A stretch of DNA of 8,728 bases from an uncultured Eubacterium sp. (GCA_905236295.1 CAJOQF010000345.1:1-8728), one strand, 5' to 3'. Counted from the stretch's first letter, positions 1 through 7,974 are shown. Notes: generated by a model from the letters alone, not told the origin. A program made the numbers and translations.

Positions 1-26
1 CTGATAAATAACTTATCCAAATGACT

Positions 27-62
27 ATAAAAAGGGTTGTCGAAATCGGCAACCCTTTTTAT
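27..62. terminator. Strong bidirectional intrinsic terminator
   Basis: Arms 27-42 and 47-62 pair almost perfectly around the tetraloop AAAT: an A-rich flank, then GGGTTG against CAACCC, one T-G wobble, and an inner CG/CG pair. A run of five T follows the GC-rich core on both strands, so it can stop transcription in either direction. No intact gene in the window ends into it from the left. It probably ends a plus-strand gene lying off the left edge, and it could also end the decayed minus-strand gene whose coding-like signal fades near 106. Confidence 0.85.
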
Positions 63-179
63 TATCCCAATTATGTTTATTGTAAAACTCGGGAGGGATA
101 CAGGTTTATGGCACGTCTCGGATACTGACACATATCTTACTTTTGTGGGACGCTCTCGCCACGCCCGATGCCGCTAACG

Positions 180-429
180 TTACTCCCTCAAGTATTTTTC
201 CGAACCTACATTAATGACAGAATAAAGATAGTATCGCTCTACAAAATCAACCAAGTCAAAACTCTAAATCTGTCTTGCAATCTTCAATCGAATCTTGAAA
301 ACTCTTTATCGTATCTCCTAATTGTGCAAAAGATCCTGATGGAGAGAATACAAAATTATAATACTTATTAACAGCTAAAGCATCCGAGGCGATCAGTTGT
401 CCGATCGCAGCCGCTGGTAGTATAATCAA
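180..429 (-). pseudogene. Candidate frameshifted small minus-strand gene
   Basis: Reading leftward from TTG at 427-429, a 57-residue frame runs to TGA at 256-258. It starts LIILPAAAIGQL and ends KTDLEF. Skipping one base in the TTTT run just before that stop opens a second frame that continues DLVDFVERYYLYSV and ends at TAA 180-182. A further shift near 190-205 opens a third piece (ILEGVTLAASGVARA) that ends at TAA 106-108, close to the terminator at 27-62. Upstream, other frames give LNISEEALLFNVEICEG (ending at 426) and LTKEKLDTLKQH (ending at 479). Either this is a gene with several frameshifts, or a short gene starting at the TTG with one indel. GAGGGGA at 431-437 is SD-like but only about 2 bases from the TTG. 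I do not recognise the product. Chance open frames remain possible. Confidence 0.3.
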
Positions 430-481
430 TTCCCCTCACAAATCTCGACGTTGAATAATAACGCCTCTTCTGATATATTTA

Positions 482-510
482 AGTAAAACAATGCTGCTTT
501 AAAGTGTCAA
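482..510 (-). promoter_or_regulatory. Sigma-A-like promoter, minus strand, ahead of the remnant
   Basis: On the minus strand TTGACA (505-510) is followed after 17 bases by TTTACT (482-487). The -35 box is perfect, the spacing ideal, and the -10 box matches at four of six positions. Transcription would start near 475 and give a leader of about 45 bases before the TTG at 429. It fits the short-gene reading of the remnant. If the remnant instead extends right to about 535, this would be an internal chance match. Confidence 0.35.
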
Positions 511-587
511 GCTTTTCTTTTGTCAGACTGCATAAGCCTTAACTACAGGAAAGCGTATGTGAAAACCATAAATAAGGAGCTACGCCT

Positions 588-980
588 ATGAAACAAGTGA
601 TAAAAGTTATGAGCATTATGACAGCGATCCTGATAGTCTTCTGCGTCTTCGGGATGAGACCACTACCTGCAGCGGCGTATTCTGTTGAGAAAGCAGCCGG
701 TATTTCTGATGATGTTTTTGCCAGAAACATTGCACTTCCAAATGAGACAACAGCACAGAGCAATAAGCACGGTATCGTTTTAGAGAGCAGAAAAAACATG
801 ACGCTGACAGGTATCAAGGAAGTGTCGGACTTTAATGAACGGAAAATCGTGCTGTTTACAGAAACGGATCAGCTGACGATTACAGGTCGCTCATTGCATA
901 TCGCCAAATTTAACACACAAACAGGTGATCTGCGTCTGCGCGGAATCTTTGATTCTTTGGTCTATGCGGATAAGAAGTAA
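588..980 (+). CDS. Exported YabP/YqfC-domain protein
   Basis: This gene encodes 130 residues. AAGGAG at 574-579 lies 8 bases before the ATG and supports this start. Residues 1-30 form a signal peptide: Lys2 and Lys6, a hydrophobic core at about 8-22, then PAAA just before Tyr31, a good signal peptidase I site. The Cys19 context (IVFC) is not a lipobox. Residues about 66-127 match the YabP/YqfC pattern: TLTGIKEV, then a phenylalanine, LTITGRSLHIAKF, G-D-L, and a final DSLVY. In Bacillus this family belongs to sporulation, in the mother-cell programme, and its members are usually about 90-100 residues without an export signal. Here the domain would sit outside the membrane, and no yabQ or other sporulation gene adjoins. 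The family call is by recalled pattern, and the function is unknown. The stop lies 93 bases from the end of convergent nifJ. Confidence 0.75.
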   Translation: MKQVIKVMSIMTAILIVFCVFGMRPLPAAAYSVEKAAGISDDVFARNIALPNETTAQSNKHGIVLESRKNMTLTGIKEVSDFNERKIVLFTETDQLTITGRSLHIAKFNTQTGDLRLRGIFDSLVYADKK

Positions 981-1016
981 AGGTGACAGGCTCCGACAGC
1001 CCTTTCAGACTGTAAA

Positions 1017-1045
1017 CAAGCCCACGGGAATAACCCGTGAGCTTG
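1017..1045 (-). terminator. Likely nifJ terminator between convergent genes
   Basis: Arms 1017-1028 and 1034-1045 are 12 bases each around a five-base loop, with one imperfect position. Read on the minus strand that position becomes a G-U pair, so the hairpin is better for nifJ than for the plus-strand gene. It begins 28 bases after the nifJ stop codon. The T tract that follows on the minus strand is short (GTTTACA). On the plus strand no T run follows. Confidence 0.6.
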
Positions 1046-1073
1046 AAAACTGTTCCATATAGAATTGCTGATT

Positions 1074-4000
1074 CTACTCTTCTGCTCCGTAGAGTGTGAT
1101 GAGCTTGTTGAGGTATTTATATCTGTCCTCAGCCTGTTTCTTTGACTCTGCAAAGAGTCTCTCTGCCTTCTCCGGATTAGCACGTACAAGTGCGTTGTAG
1201 CGAACCTCTCCGTTGAGGAACTCGATGTAATCACCTGTCGGCTCCTTAGAATCGAGGAAGAATGCCTGCTTGCCCTCTGCTGCGAGTGCAGGATTGTAGC
1301 GGAAGTTGTGCCAGTAGCCTGCTGCTACAGCCTCTTTCTCCTCTGTCTGAGCCTTCGCCATACCCTTCTTGATACCATGGTTGATACATGGAGCGTATGC
1401 GATGATGATTGACGGTCCCGGATATGCCTCAGCCTCAGCGATTGCCTTAACGCACTGGTTGTAATCAGCGCCCATTGCAACCTGAGCAACATATACGTAT
1501 CCGTAGCTCATAGCGATCGATGCAAGATCTTTCTTCTTGACATCCTTACCGCCTGCAGCGAACTGTGCTGTTGCACCTGTCGGTGTAGACTTGGATGACT
1601 GTCCGCCGGTGTTTGAGTAAACCTCGGTATCATAAACCATGATGTTGATATCCTTGCCGGAAGCGATAACATGATCGAGTCCGCCGAAACCGATATCGTA
1701 AGCCCATCCGTCTCCTCCGAACGCCCACTGGGATTTCTTTGAGAGGAAGTCTTTGTCCTTTAATATATCCTTAGCTTCAGCACTGCCGTTTGCCTCGAGT
1801 GCTGCGATAAGCTTGTCTGTTGCAGGTCCGTTTGTAACACCTGATGCGAATGTGTCAATCCACTCGTCAGCAGCTGCCTTAAGTGCAGCGTCGCTGTCCT
1901 TGATCGCAACTATCTGATTCTTTAATCTGTCACGGATAGCATTGTTTGCAAGAAGCATACCATATCCGAACTCAGCTGCATCCTCGAAAAGTGAATTAGA
2001 CCATGCAGGTCCCTTGCCCTGTGCGTTTACAGTGTAAGGTGTTGCCGGTGATGAGTTGCCCCAGATAGAGGTACATCCGGTTGCGTTACCGATGAGCATT
2101 CTGTCTCCGAAGAGCTGAGTAAGAAGCTTAGCATACGGAGTCTCTCCACATCCTGCACAAGCGCCTGAGAACTCAAGCAACGGCTTCTTGAACTGGCTTC
2201 CCTTTACAGTGTTGATCTTGAATTTCTCTACTACATCTTCCTTCTCCGGAAGCTCTACTGCATAATCGAATATCTCCTGAGCTCCTCTCTTTGTATCGAG
2301 CGGAACCATCTCGAGAGCCTTCTCGCCCTTCTTGCCCGGACATACGTTTACACAAGATCCGCATCCTGTACAGTCAAGTACAGAAACTGTCATAGCAAAC
2401 TTGTACTGCGGCATACCGTTCATATCGATAGCCTTTGTGCGCTCCGGCGCATTCTTCAGCTCTTCTTCTGTGAGTGCAACAGGTCTGATAACTGCATGCG
2501 GACATACATAAGAGCAGATGTTACACTGGATACAGTTGTCCGGATTCCATCTCGGAACATCAACTGCAACTCCGCGCTTCTCATAAGCAGCTGAACCTGA
2601 CGGTGTATTTCCGTCTGCATATTTCTTGAATGTTGAAACCGGAAGATTCTTTCCTTCCTGTGCGTTTATCGGAATGAGGATGCTGTTTACAAAATCTACT
2701 ACTTCCGGACGACCCTTTGTAGCCTTCTTTGTGAAGTCCTCATCTGCAGCGGTCTTCCATGACTCAGGAACCTTAACTTCAACTACATCCTGAGCTCCGC
2801 GGTCGATAGCGTCGTAGTTCATCTGGATGATCTTGTCGCCCTTCTTGCCGTATGTAGCTTTTGCTGCAGCCTTCATAAGCTCGATCGCCTTGTCCTCAGG
2901 TATGATCTTTGCAAGCTTGAAGAATGCTGACTGCAATACAGTGTTGATACGCTGTCCGAGTCCGATCTCCTTACCGATCTTGATACCGTCAATCGTGTAG
3001 AACTTGATGTTGTTCTCAGCAATGTAACGCTTAACCTGTCCCGGAAGATGCTCCTCGAGCTCCTCTGCGTTCCATGGGCAGTTGAGAAGGAATGTTCCAC
3101 CCGGAACTACATCCTGAACCATATTGTATTTTCTCACATATGCCGGATTGTGGCATGCAACAAAGTTTGCCTGTGAGATAAGATATGTTGAACGGATCTT
3201 CTCTTTACCGAAACGGAGGTGAGAGATCGTAACACCGCCTGACTTCTTTGAATCATAGTCAAAGTAAGCCTGGGCGAACATATCAGTGTTGTCTCCGATA
3301 ATCTTAACCGAGTTCTTGTTTGCGCCTACAGTACCGTCTGCGCCAAGTCCCCAGAACTTGCAGCTTACTGTTCCCTCAGGTGAAGTGATAGGCTCCTCAT
3401 CGATAGTAAGAGAACGGTTTGTGAGGTCATCAACGATACCTACTGTAAACTGTTTCTTGTCAATATTTCTAAGGGCAGCTATCATCTGTCCAGGAGTTGT
3501 ATCCTTTGATCCAAGTCCGTAACGACCTGCAAATACAGGAGTTGTCTCGAACTTAGTTCCCTTTAATGCAGCAACTACATCAAGATAGAGCGGATCAGAA
3601 GCACCCGGCTCCTTTGTACGGTCAAGTACTGTGATGTATTTTGCAGTGTCAGGAATTGCGCTTACAAACGCATCATTTGCGAAAGGTCTGTAGAGACGAA
3701 CTTTGATAAGTCCAACCTTCTCGCCCTTTGCCATCATGTAATCGATAGCCTCCTCAGCTGTCTCGCAAACAGAACCCATCGCTATAAGAATGTGCTCTGC
3801 ATCCTTTGCTCCGTAGTAGTTGAAGAGTTTGTAATCTGTACCGATCTTTGCATTAACCTTGTCCATGTACTCCTGTACAATAGCAGGCATAGCCTCATAT
3901 GTAGAGTTGCAAGCCTCTCTTGCCTGGAAGAAGATGTCAGGGTTCTGTGCTGAACCGAGCTCCTTCGGATGGTTCGGATTTAATGCATTGTCTCTGAATT

Positions 4001-4604
4001 TCTGAACTTCATCGAGATCTATAAGATCTTTGAGATCTTCGTAATCCCATGTCTCTATTTTCTGAACTTCGTGTGATGTTCTGAATCCGTCGAAGAAATT
4101 GATAAAAGGAAGATGTCCCTTTATAGCAGAACAGTGAGATACCGGAGTAAGATCCATTACCTCCTGTACGCTTGAAGAACACAACATAGCCACGCCGGTC
4201 TGGCGGCATGAGTAAATGTCTGAATGGTCACCGAAAATACAAAGAGCATGGCTTGAAATAGTACGAGCCGATACGTTAAATACTCCCGGATAACCTTCAG
4301 CGGCAATCTTATATAAATTTGGAATCATGAGGAGCAATCCCTGCGATGCCGTAAATGTAGTGGTAAGCGCTCCGGCTGTAAGTGATCCGTGCACAGCTCC
4401 GGCAGCTCCTGCCTCTGACTGCATCTCCGTTATCTGAACTGTCTGCCCAAAAATATTTTTTCTTCCGGCAGTTGCCCATTCGTCGGAAGCCTCAGCCATT
4501 ACGGATGATGGTGTGATCGGATAGATCGCAGCAACATCTGAATACGCATATGATACATGCGCAGCAGCATGGTTTCCGTCCATAGTTTTCATTGGTCTCT
4601 TCAT
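1074..4604 (-). CDS. nifJ: Pyruvate:ferredoxin (flavodoxin) oxidoreductase
   Basis: This enzyme oxidises pyruvate with CoA to acetyl-CoA and CO2 in the cytoplasm and passes the electrons to ferredoxin or flavodoxin. It is a homodimer of a single fused chain, here 1176 residues. YPITPSS (28-34), Glu64 and Arg114 match pyruvate and TPP site residues. GLGADGTVGANK (419-430) marks domain III, and the EKR motif lies at 675-677. Two ferredoxin-type motifs (Cys691, 694, 697, 701 and Cys745, 748, 751, 755) carry two 4Fe-4S clusters. The third, proximal cluster fits Cys816, 819, 844 and 1073. GGDGWAYDIGFGG (Asp965) and YSNTGGQ (Asn998) bind TPP and Mg. All key residues are present. The chain stops where the oxygen-protecting C-terminal domain VII of the Desulfovibrio africanus enzyme would begin, so I infer an oxygen-sensitive enzyme. 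GGAGGGG at 4614-4620 supports the start. The gene is probably monocistronic. Confidence 0.98.
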   Translation of the reverse strand: MKRPMKTMDGNHAAAHVSYAYSDVAAIYPITPSSVMAEASDEWATAGRKNIFGQTVQITEMQSEAGAAGAVHGSLTAGALTTTFTASQGLLLMIPNLYKIAAEGYPGVFNVSARTISSHALCIFGDHSDIYSCRQTGVAMLCSSSVQEVMDLTPVSHCSAIKGHLPFINFFDGFRTSHEVQKIETWDYEDLKDLIDLDEVQKFRDNALNPNHPKELGSAQNPDIFFQAREACNSTYEAMPAIVQEYMDKVNAKIGTDYKLFNYYGAKDAEHILIAMGSVCETAEEAIDYMMAKGEKVGLIKVRLYRPFANDAFVSAIPDTAKYITVLDRTKEPGASDPLYLDVVAALKGTKFETTPVFAGRYGLGSKDTTPGQMIAALRNIDKKQFTVGIVDDLTNRSLTIDEEPITSPEGTVSCKFWGLGADGTVGANKNSVKIIGDNTDMFAQAYFDYDSKKSGGVTISHLRFGKEKIRSTYLISQANFVACHNPAYVRKYNMVQDVVPGGTFLLNCPWNAEELEEHLPGQVKRYIAENNIKFYTIDGIKIGKEIGLGQRINTVLQSAFFKLAKIIPEDKAIELMKAAAKATYGKKGDKIIQMNYDAIDRGAQDVVEVKVPESWKTAADEDFTKKATKGRPEVVDFVNSILIPINAQEGKNLPVSTFKKYADGNTPSGSAAYEKRGVAVDVPRWNPDNCIQCNICSYVCPHAVIRPVALTEEELKNAPERTKAIDMNGMPQYKFAMTVSVLDCTGCGSCVNVCPGKKGEKALEMVPLDTKRGAQEIFDYAVELPEKEDVVEKFKINTVKGSQFKKPLLEFSGACAGCGETPYAKLLTQLFGDRMLIGNATGCTSIWGNSSPATPYTVNAQGKGPAWSNSLFEDAAEFGYGMLLANNAIRDRLKNQIVAIKDSDAALKAAADEWIDTFASGVTNGPATDKLIAALEANGSAEAKDILKDKDFLSKKSQWAFGGDGWAYDIGFGGLDHVIASGKDINIMVYDTEVYSNTGGQSSKSTPTGATAQFAAGGKDVKKKDLASIAMSYGYVYVAQVAMGADYNQCVKAIAEAEAYPGPSIIIAYAPCINHGIKKGMAKAQTEEKEAVAAGYWHNFRYNPALAAEGKQAFFLDSKEPTGDYIEFLNGEVRYNALVRANPEKAERLFAESKKQAEDRYKYLNKLITLYGAEE

Positions 4605-4669
4605 TGTTTAATGCCCCTCCTGTAATAAATATTTGAACACTTCGTGCAATTTTGTTTTCGGGAAATGCT

Positions 4670-4687
4670 CACGCGGGTTACCTCGTG
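4670..4687 (-). promoter_or_regulatory. Dyad at the 5' end of the nifJ leader
   Basis: CACG and CGTG arms enclose an inner GG/CC pair and a four-base loop, with one mismatch. The dyad begins a few bases after the expected start point (about 4690), so it could be an operator or a hairpin at the 5' end of the roughly 85-base leader. TCGTGCA occurs inside its edge (4683-4689) and again at 4642-4648. It does not match the Rex site as I know it. Its function is unproven. Confidence 0.3.
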
Positions 4688-4697
4688 CACCCCCATT

Positions 4698-4726
4698 ATT
4701 TTAGCACAATTATTATGAAAAATGAA
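4698..4726 (-). promoter_or_regulatory. Likely nifJ promoter (extended -10)
   Basis: On the minus strand TAAAAT (4698-4703) is preceded by TGC (4704-4706), giving an extended -10 element. At a 17-base spacing the -35 box is the weak TTCATT (4721-4726). A good extended -10 often makes up for a weak -35. The expected start point is near 4690, about 85 bases before the ATG. Confidence 0.5.
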
Positions 4727-4753
4727 GATAATTTTTAATGCAACACAAGATAC

Positions 4754-4782
4754 ATCTTACTATCACATGTTTCAAAAATCAA
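4754..4782 (-). promoter_or_regulatory. Second, upstream nifJ promoter candidate
   Basis: On the minus strand TTGATT (4777-4782) and TAAGAT (4754-4759) are 17 bases apart, and each matches consensus at four of six positions. The -10 region overlaps the inverted repeat AAGAT-AC-ATCTT (4748-4759). With the promoter at 4698 this would give nifJ two start points about 56 bases apart. Confidence 0.35.
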
Positions 4783-4813
4783 CCCCCAAATTGTATCTTT
4801 GTACTTTTTTCAA

Positions 4814-4845
4814 TACAAAATATGGTATATCCCATTTATTTTGTA
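4814..4845. repeat. AT-rich inverted repeat downstream of the peptidase operon
   Basis: TACAAAATATGG at 4814-4825 pairs with CCATTTATTTTGTA at 4832-4845 around a six-base loop, with a two-base bulge. It lies about 45 bases past the stop codon of the aminopeptidase gene, in the gap before nifJ. It could be a weak terminator of that operon, but the stem is AT-rich and no T run follows on the minus strand. No better terminator for the operon is visible. Confidence 0.3.
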
Positions 4846-4888
4846 TATTTTTATAAATGATGCACTATTTAATAGGTGGCAACTTTTT

Positions 4889-6685
4889 TTAAACACTCCT
4901 TGTGTTCTCCCGAAGCCAGTTTCTCTCATCTTCAGTAAGATAAGGAGATATCACCTCATATACCATACTGTGGTAATCATTTAACAGCCTTCTCTCCTCC
5001 TCTGTCATAAGCTCAGGTAAAACAGCATCGAGATCTATCGGGGCATAGGTTATAGTATCAAAATGCATAAACTGTCCGTACTCGTTTTTCTCTCCGGATT
5101 TACAGACAAGCTCATTTTCGATTCTAATACCAAACTCTCCCTCGAGATATACGCCCGGCTCATCGGTTGTGATCATATTTTCTTCCAAAACTGCTCCCGG
5201 ATTCGCCGGATCCGCAACTCTCCATCTGAATGCATTCGGTCCCTCATGTACGTTAAGAATATGTCCTACACCGTGACCGGTTCCGCATTTGTAGTCAAGA
5301 TCCATATCCCAGAGCGGCTTTCTCGCCAGAATATCGAGGTTCACACCGCGGCATCCATACAGAAACACTGCCGATGCAAGGTTTAGATTTCCCTTAAGGA
5401 CTGCAGTATATAGCTTCTTTTGTTTTTCGCTCAGTTCTCCCAGGACAAAGGTTCTTGTGATATCCGTCGTTCCCTCCAGATAGTGTGCTCCGGAATCCAC
5501 CAGCAAAAAGCCCTTCGGCTCCAGCTTTGCATCCTGCCCTCTCTTTGCTGTGTAGTGCATCATTGCGGCGTTTGCTCCGTAAGCGGATATAGTATCAAAG
5601 CTGAGGTCTAAAAATCCCTCCTGCTGCCCTCTAAGGTTATCTATATGATCAGCTGCATCCGACTCTGTTATCTCTATCTTTCCGATATTGTTTTTCAGCC
5701 AGTACATAAACTTAGTGACGGCAACACCGTCTTTTATATGCGCTTTTATCGTATTCTGAATCTCGATATCATTCTTTTTCGCCTTGAGAAGCTCTGTCGG
5801 GTTGGGTCTGTTTTTTAGATTGTCATCACAGCCGCCTCTGACATTTTCATAGACAGCATAACTCACATCAGCGATAGAAAGCATAACGTTTTTAAGCTGT
5901 CTGATATCCTCATAGAAAGAAAAGTATTCCCTCAGGGTAACTTTATTCTCATTCAGATACTCCCCTGCCTCATCATCAATTATATCGTTGTTGATATAGA
6001 GGCGGATTTCGTTTTGGGAGAGAATGACAAAGCTCAACGCAACCGGCACATGTTCTATATCAGATCCTCTTAAATTCAGAAGCCACATTATGTCATAGAG
6101 CGATGTAAGAACAAAGAAATCGCAGCCTTCTTTATCCATCTTCTCTCTTACTTTCTCAATCTTTGAAGCCGTGCTCTCACCCGAAAACTCTTCCTTAAGT
6201 ATCCAGACCCTGTTTTCAGGAAGATCCGGTCTCTCATCCCATATCTCACTGATCAGATCCAGTGAACAATCAATTCCGGCGCCGTGTTTTTTTGCGATCT
6301 CACTGTATTTCTTCCCGAGATTTGCACTCACTACCCTTCCGTCAAATCCGACAGTCTGACCTTCTTTGAGATTATCGTCCAAAAACTCCGCAATGGTGGG
6401 GACATTGTCATCTCCCGCCCGCATAAGCACGACGTTACTTCCCTCAAGCTCTGATTCCGCCTGGATAAAGTATCTTCCGTCCGTCCACAGGTACGCCTCA
6501 TTCCCTGTTATAAGAGCCGTTCCCGCCGATCCGGTAAATCCGGTTATGTATTCCCTGCATTTAAAATACTCTCCGACATACTCCGAACCGTGATAATCCG
6601 CGGTCGGAACTATATATATATCAACATTGCGCTCCCTCATAAGCGCCCTTAGTTTTTCAATCCTTAACTGTGCATCATTGCTCAT
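4889..6685 (-). CDS. pepP: Xaa-Pro aminopeptidase, long form (M24B)
   Basis: This 598-residue cytosolic metallopeptidase removes the N-terminal residue from peptides whose second residue is proline. Two creatinase-type N-terminal domains (about 7-130 and 160-320) precede the M24 pita-bread catalytic domain (about 325-545) and a C-terminal extension typical of the roughly 600-residue form. All five metal ligands are visible: Asp397 (VDSGAH), Asp408 (TDITRT), His475 (HGVGH), Glu509 (EPGVY) and Glu523 (RIENE). The usual cofactor is two Mn ions. The frame is open to 6748, but that start would overlap folC. The ATG at 6685 begins MSNDAQLRIEKLR, lies 19 bases past the folC stop, and has AGAGG (6696-6700) ten bases upstream. 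It is the last gene of the LUD-folC-pepP cluster. The family is certain; substrate preference cannot be read from the sequence. Confidence 0.93.
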   Translation of the reverse strand: MSNDAQLRIEKLRALMRERNVDIYIVPTADYHGSEYVGEYFKCREYITGFTGSAGTALITGNEAYLWTDGRYFIQAESELEGSNVVLMRAGDDNVPTIAEFLDDNLKEGQTVGFDGRVVSANLGKKYSEIAKKHGAGIDCSLDLISEIWDERPDLPENRVWILKEEFSGESTASKIEKVREKMDKEGCDFFVLTSLYDIMWLLNLRGSDIEHVPVALSFVILSQNEIRLYINNDIIDDEAGEYLNENKVTLREYFSFYEDIRQLKNVMLSIADVSYAVYENVRGGCDDNLKNRPNPTELLKAKKNDIEIQNTIKAHIKDGVAVTKFMYWLKNNIGKIEITESDAADHIDNLRGQQEGFLDLSFDTISAYGANAAMMHYTAKRGQDAKLEPKGFLLVDSGAHYLEGTTDITRTFVLGELSEKQKKLYTAVLKGNLNLASAVFLYGCRGVNLDILARKPLWDMDLDYKCGTGHGVGHILNVHEGPNAFRWRVADPANPGAVLEENMITTDEPGVYLEGEFGIRIENELVCKSGEKNEYGQFMHFDTITYAPIDLDAVLPELMTEEERRLLNDYHSMVYEVISPYLTEDERNWLRENTRSV

Positions 6686-6704
6686 ATTCCTGTTACCTCT
6701 ATCA

Positions 6705-7964
6705 TTAATTGTCAGCTTTTCGCCCGTTAATATCGTAATGCAGGACATCTAAAATCTCCGCGATAAAATAGATCGAGCCGAAAACAACTATCTTTGACCA
6801 CGCTCTGGACATAGCTGTTTTGATCGCCGCATCTGCATTTTCACAGGCTGTTATATAACGCCTGAATCCGACTACCCTGAGCTGCTTTGCAATATCGACC
6901 GCCTTCATGGCTCTGGCGTCACTTACCGTGGCTGTGACAAACTCATGCGCCAGCTCCTGTATATCCGAAAGCATGCCCGAGACATCCTTATCCTTTAACA
7001 TCCCGGTCACAAACATAAACCTCTCGTTCGGGTACTCTTTTTTTAGATACTGTTTTAAAGCCTTTACCCCGTCAGTATTGTGGGCAGCATCCACGAGGAT
7101 AAACGGTTCTTTACTTACAACCTCAAGCCGTCCGGGCCAGTACGCCCCGTCAATCCCCTTTTGTATCTCACCCTCTGTCATTTCAGGGAACAGCGCAGTT
7201 ATCGCCTCCTTTGCCAGAGCAATATTTTGCTGTCTGTAATCAAGCTCTGACTGCGAATCCTCCGGTGATTCGAAAAAAGATACTTCCCGTCGGCAGACTC
7301 CATCTGTCACGATTCCCAGGAAATCCGCTTCGATATCATTATCCAGACAATAGTCATAAACGGCATCAAACGCCTCATTCTCCTGAAATCCGACGACAGC
7401 CGGAACACCGGACTTTAGAATCCCCGCTTTTTCGAGAGCGATCTCCGATAGCGTGTCTCCCAAAATCTGCATATGATCGAAACCTATCTTTGTGATGACG
7501 CAAAGCTCTTTATTTACTATCGCATTTGTCGAATCAAGCCTTCCTCCAAGCCCGGTCTCAAGTATCACATAGTCGCATCCGCACTCTTTAAACCAGATGA
7601 GCGCAATCGCCAGACAGTAATCAAACATTGTAAGCTCTTTTGAAAACTCCATTCCAAACAGCTCATCTGTAATACGAAGCAATGCATCATCCGGTATCAT
7701 CTCCCCATCGACTCTGATCCTCTCATTAAACCTGATAAGATGAGGCGATGTAAAAAGACCCGTCCTGTATCCGGCATTTCTAAGGATCTTTTCCATAAAA
7801 GAACAGACCGAACCCTTACCATTGGTTCCGGCGACGTGTATCACCTTTAAATTCTTTTCGGGATGATCCAGTTTTTCAAGGACATCCACCATAACATTCC
7901 TTCCGCATTCCTGACCGAAGCGTCGGAAGTTTTGTATACGTTCTAAATTCTCACTTAGTCCCAT
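6705..7964 (-). CDS. folC: Folylpolyglutamate synthase / dihydrofolate synthase
   Basis: FolC adds glutamate to folates with ATP, retaining them in the cell. Many bacterial forms also make dihydrofolate from dihydropteroate. With the ATG start it has 419 residues and belongs to the Mur ligase family. The P-loop is GTNGKGS (46-52, Lys50), followed by TSPHL (72-76), then Glu136 in LETGLGGRLDSTN, His164 (DH..LG), the EKAGILK segment with Lys184 in the place of the carbamylated lysine, and DAAHN (292-296) opening the C-terminal domain. The frame is open to a TTG at 7985 that overlaps the upstream gene by 11 bases. I prefer the ATG at 7962-7964, 10 bases after that gene's stop, because it gives the N-terminal length usual in the family. 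Both starts have weak ribosome binding sites, so translational coupling is likely. Whether it has both activities cannot be told from sequence. Confidence 0.93.
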   Translation of the reverse strand: MGLSENLERIQNFRRFGQECGRNVMVDVLEKLDHPEKNLKVIHVAGTNGKGSVCSFMEKILRNAGYRTGLFTSPHLIRFNERIRVDGEMIPDDALLRITDELFGMEFSKELTMFDYCLAIALIWFKECGCDYVILETGLGGRLDSTNAIVNKELCVITKIGFDHMQILGDTLSEIALEKAGILKSGVPAVVGFQENEAFDAVYDYCLDNDIEADFLGIVTDGVCRREVSFFESPEDSQSELDYRQQNIALAKEAITALFPEMTEGEIQKGIDGAYWPGRLEVVSKEPFILVDAAHNTDGVKALKQYLKKEYPNERFMFVTGMLKDKDVSGMLSDIQELAHEFVTATVSDARAMKAVDIAKQLRVVGFRRYITACENADAAIKTAMSRAWSKIVVFGSIYFIAEILDVLHYDINGRKADN

Positions 7965-7974
7965 AACTCTATCT

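Larger units (their letters stand above)
63..587. other. Gene-poor stretch with no intact gene
   Basis: No reading frame here has a convincing start, ribosome binding site and length together. The plus-strand frame beginning at 168 has no ribosome binding site and no recognisable sequence. The minus strand carries several adjoining coding-like pieces in different frames (listed separately as a candidate pseudogene). A more GC-rich patch near 147-180 stands out against AT-rich surroundings. I see no tRNA, rRNA, insertion sequence end or CRISPR repeat. Confidence 0.6.

Noticed and set aside
168..371. Plus-strand frame of 67 codons
   Set aside because: It has no ribosome binding site, starts in a GC-rich patch, has no recognisable sequence, and lies opposite the more coding-like minus-strand pieces.
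389..408. GCGATC / GATCGC inverted repeat as an RNA hairpin or site
   Set aside because: It is short and explained by near-symmetrical codons (AIGQLIA) in the minus-strand frame. No T run follows.
520..549. TTGTCA plus TACAGG as the promoter of the YabP-like gene
   Set aside because: The -10 box matches at only three of six positions and the spacing is 18. It is too weak to list as a feature.
962..1234. Minus-strand frame of 90 codons at the end of nifJ
   Set aside because: It overlaps the nifJ C-terminus in another frame and has a serine- and arginine-rich shadow composition.
4605..4888. Known riboswitch or tRNA in the nifJ upstream gap
   Set aside because: No cloverleaf or recognised aptamer core is visible. 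The structures seen are short dyads.
4799..4984. Plus-strand frame of 61 codons
   Set aside because: It runs from an AT-rich gap into the antisense of pepP, with no ribosome binding site.
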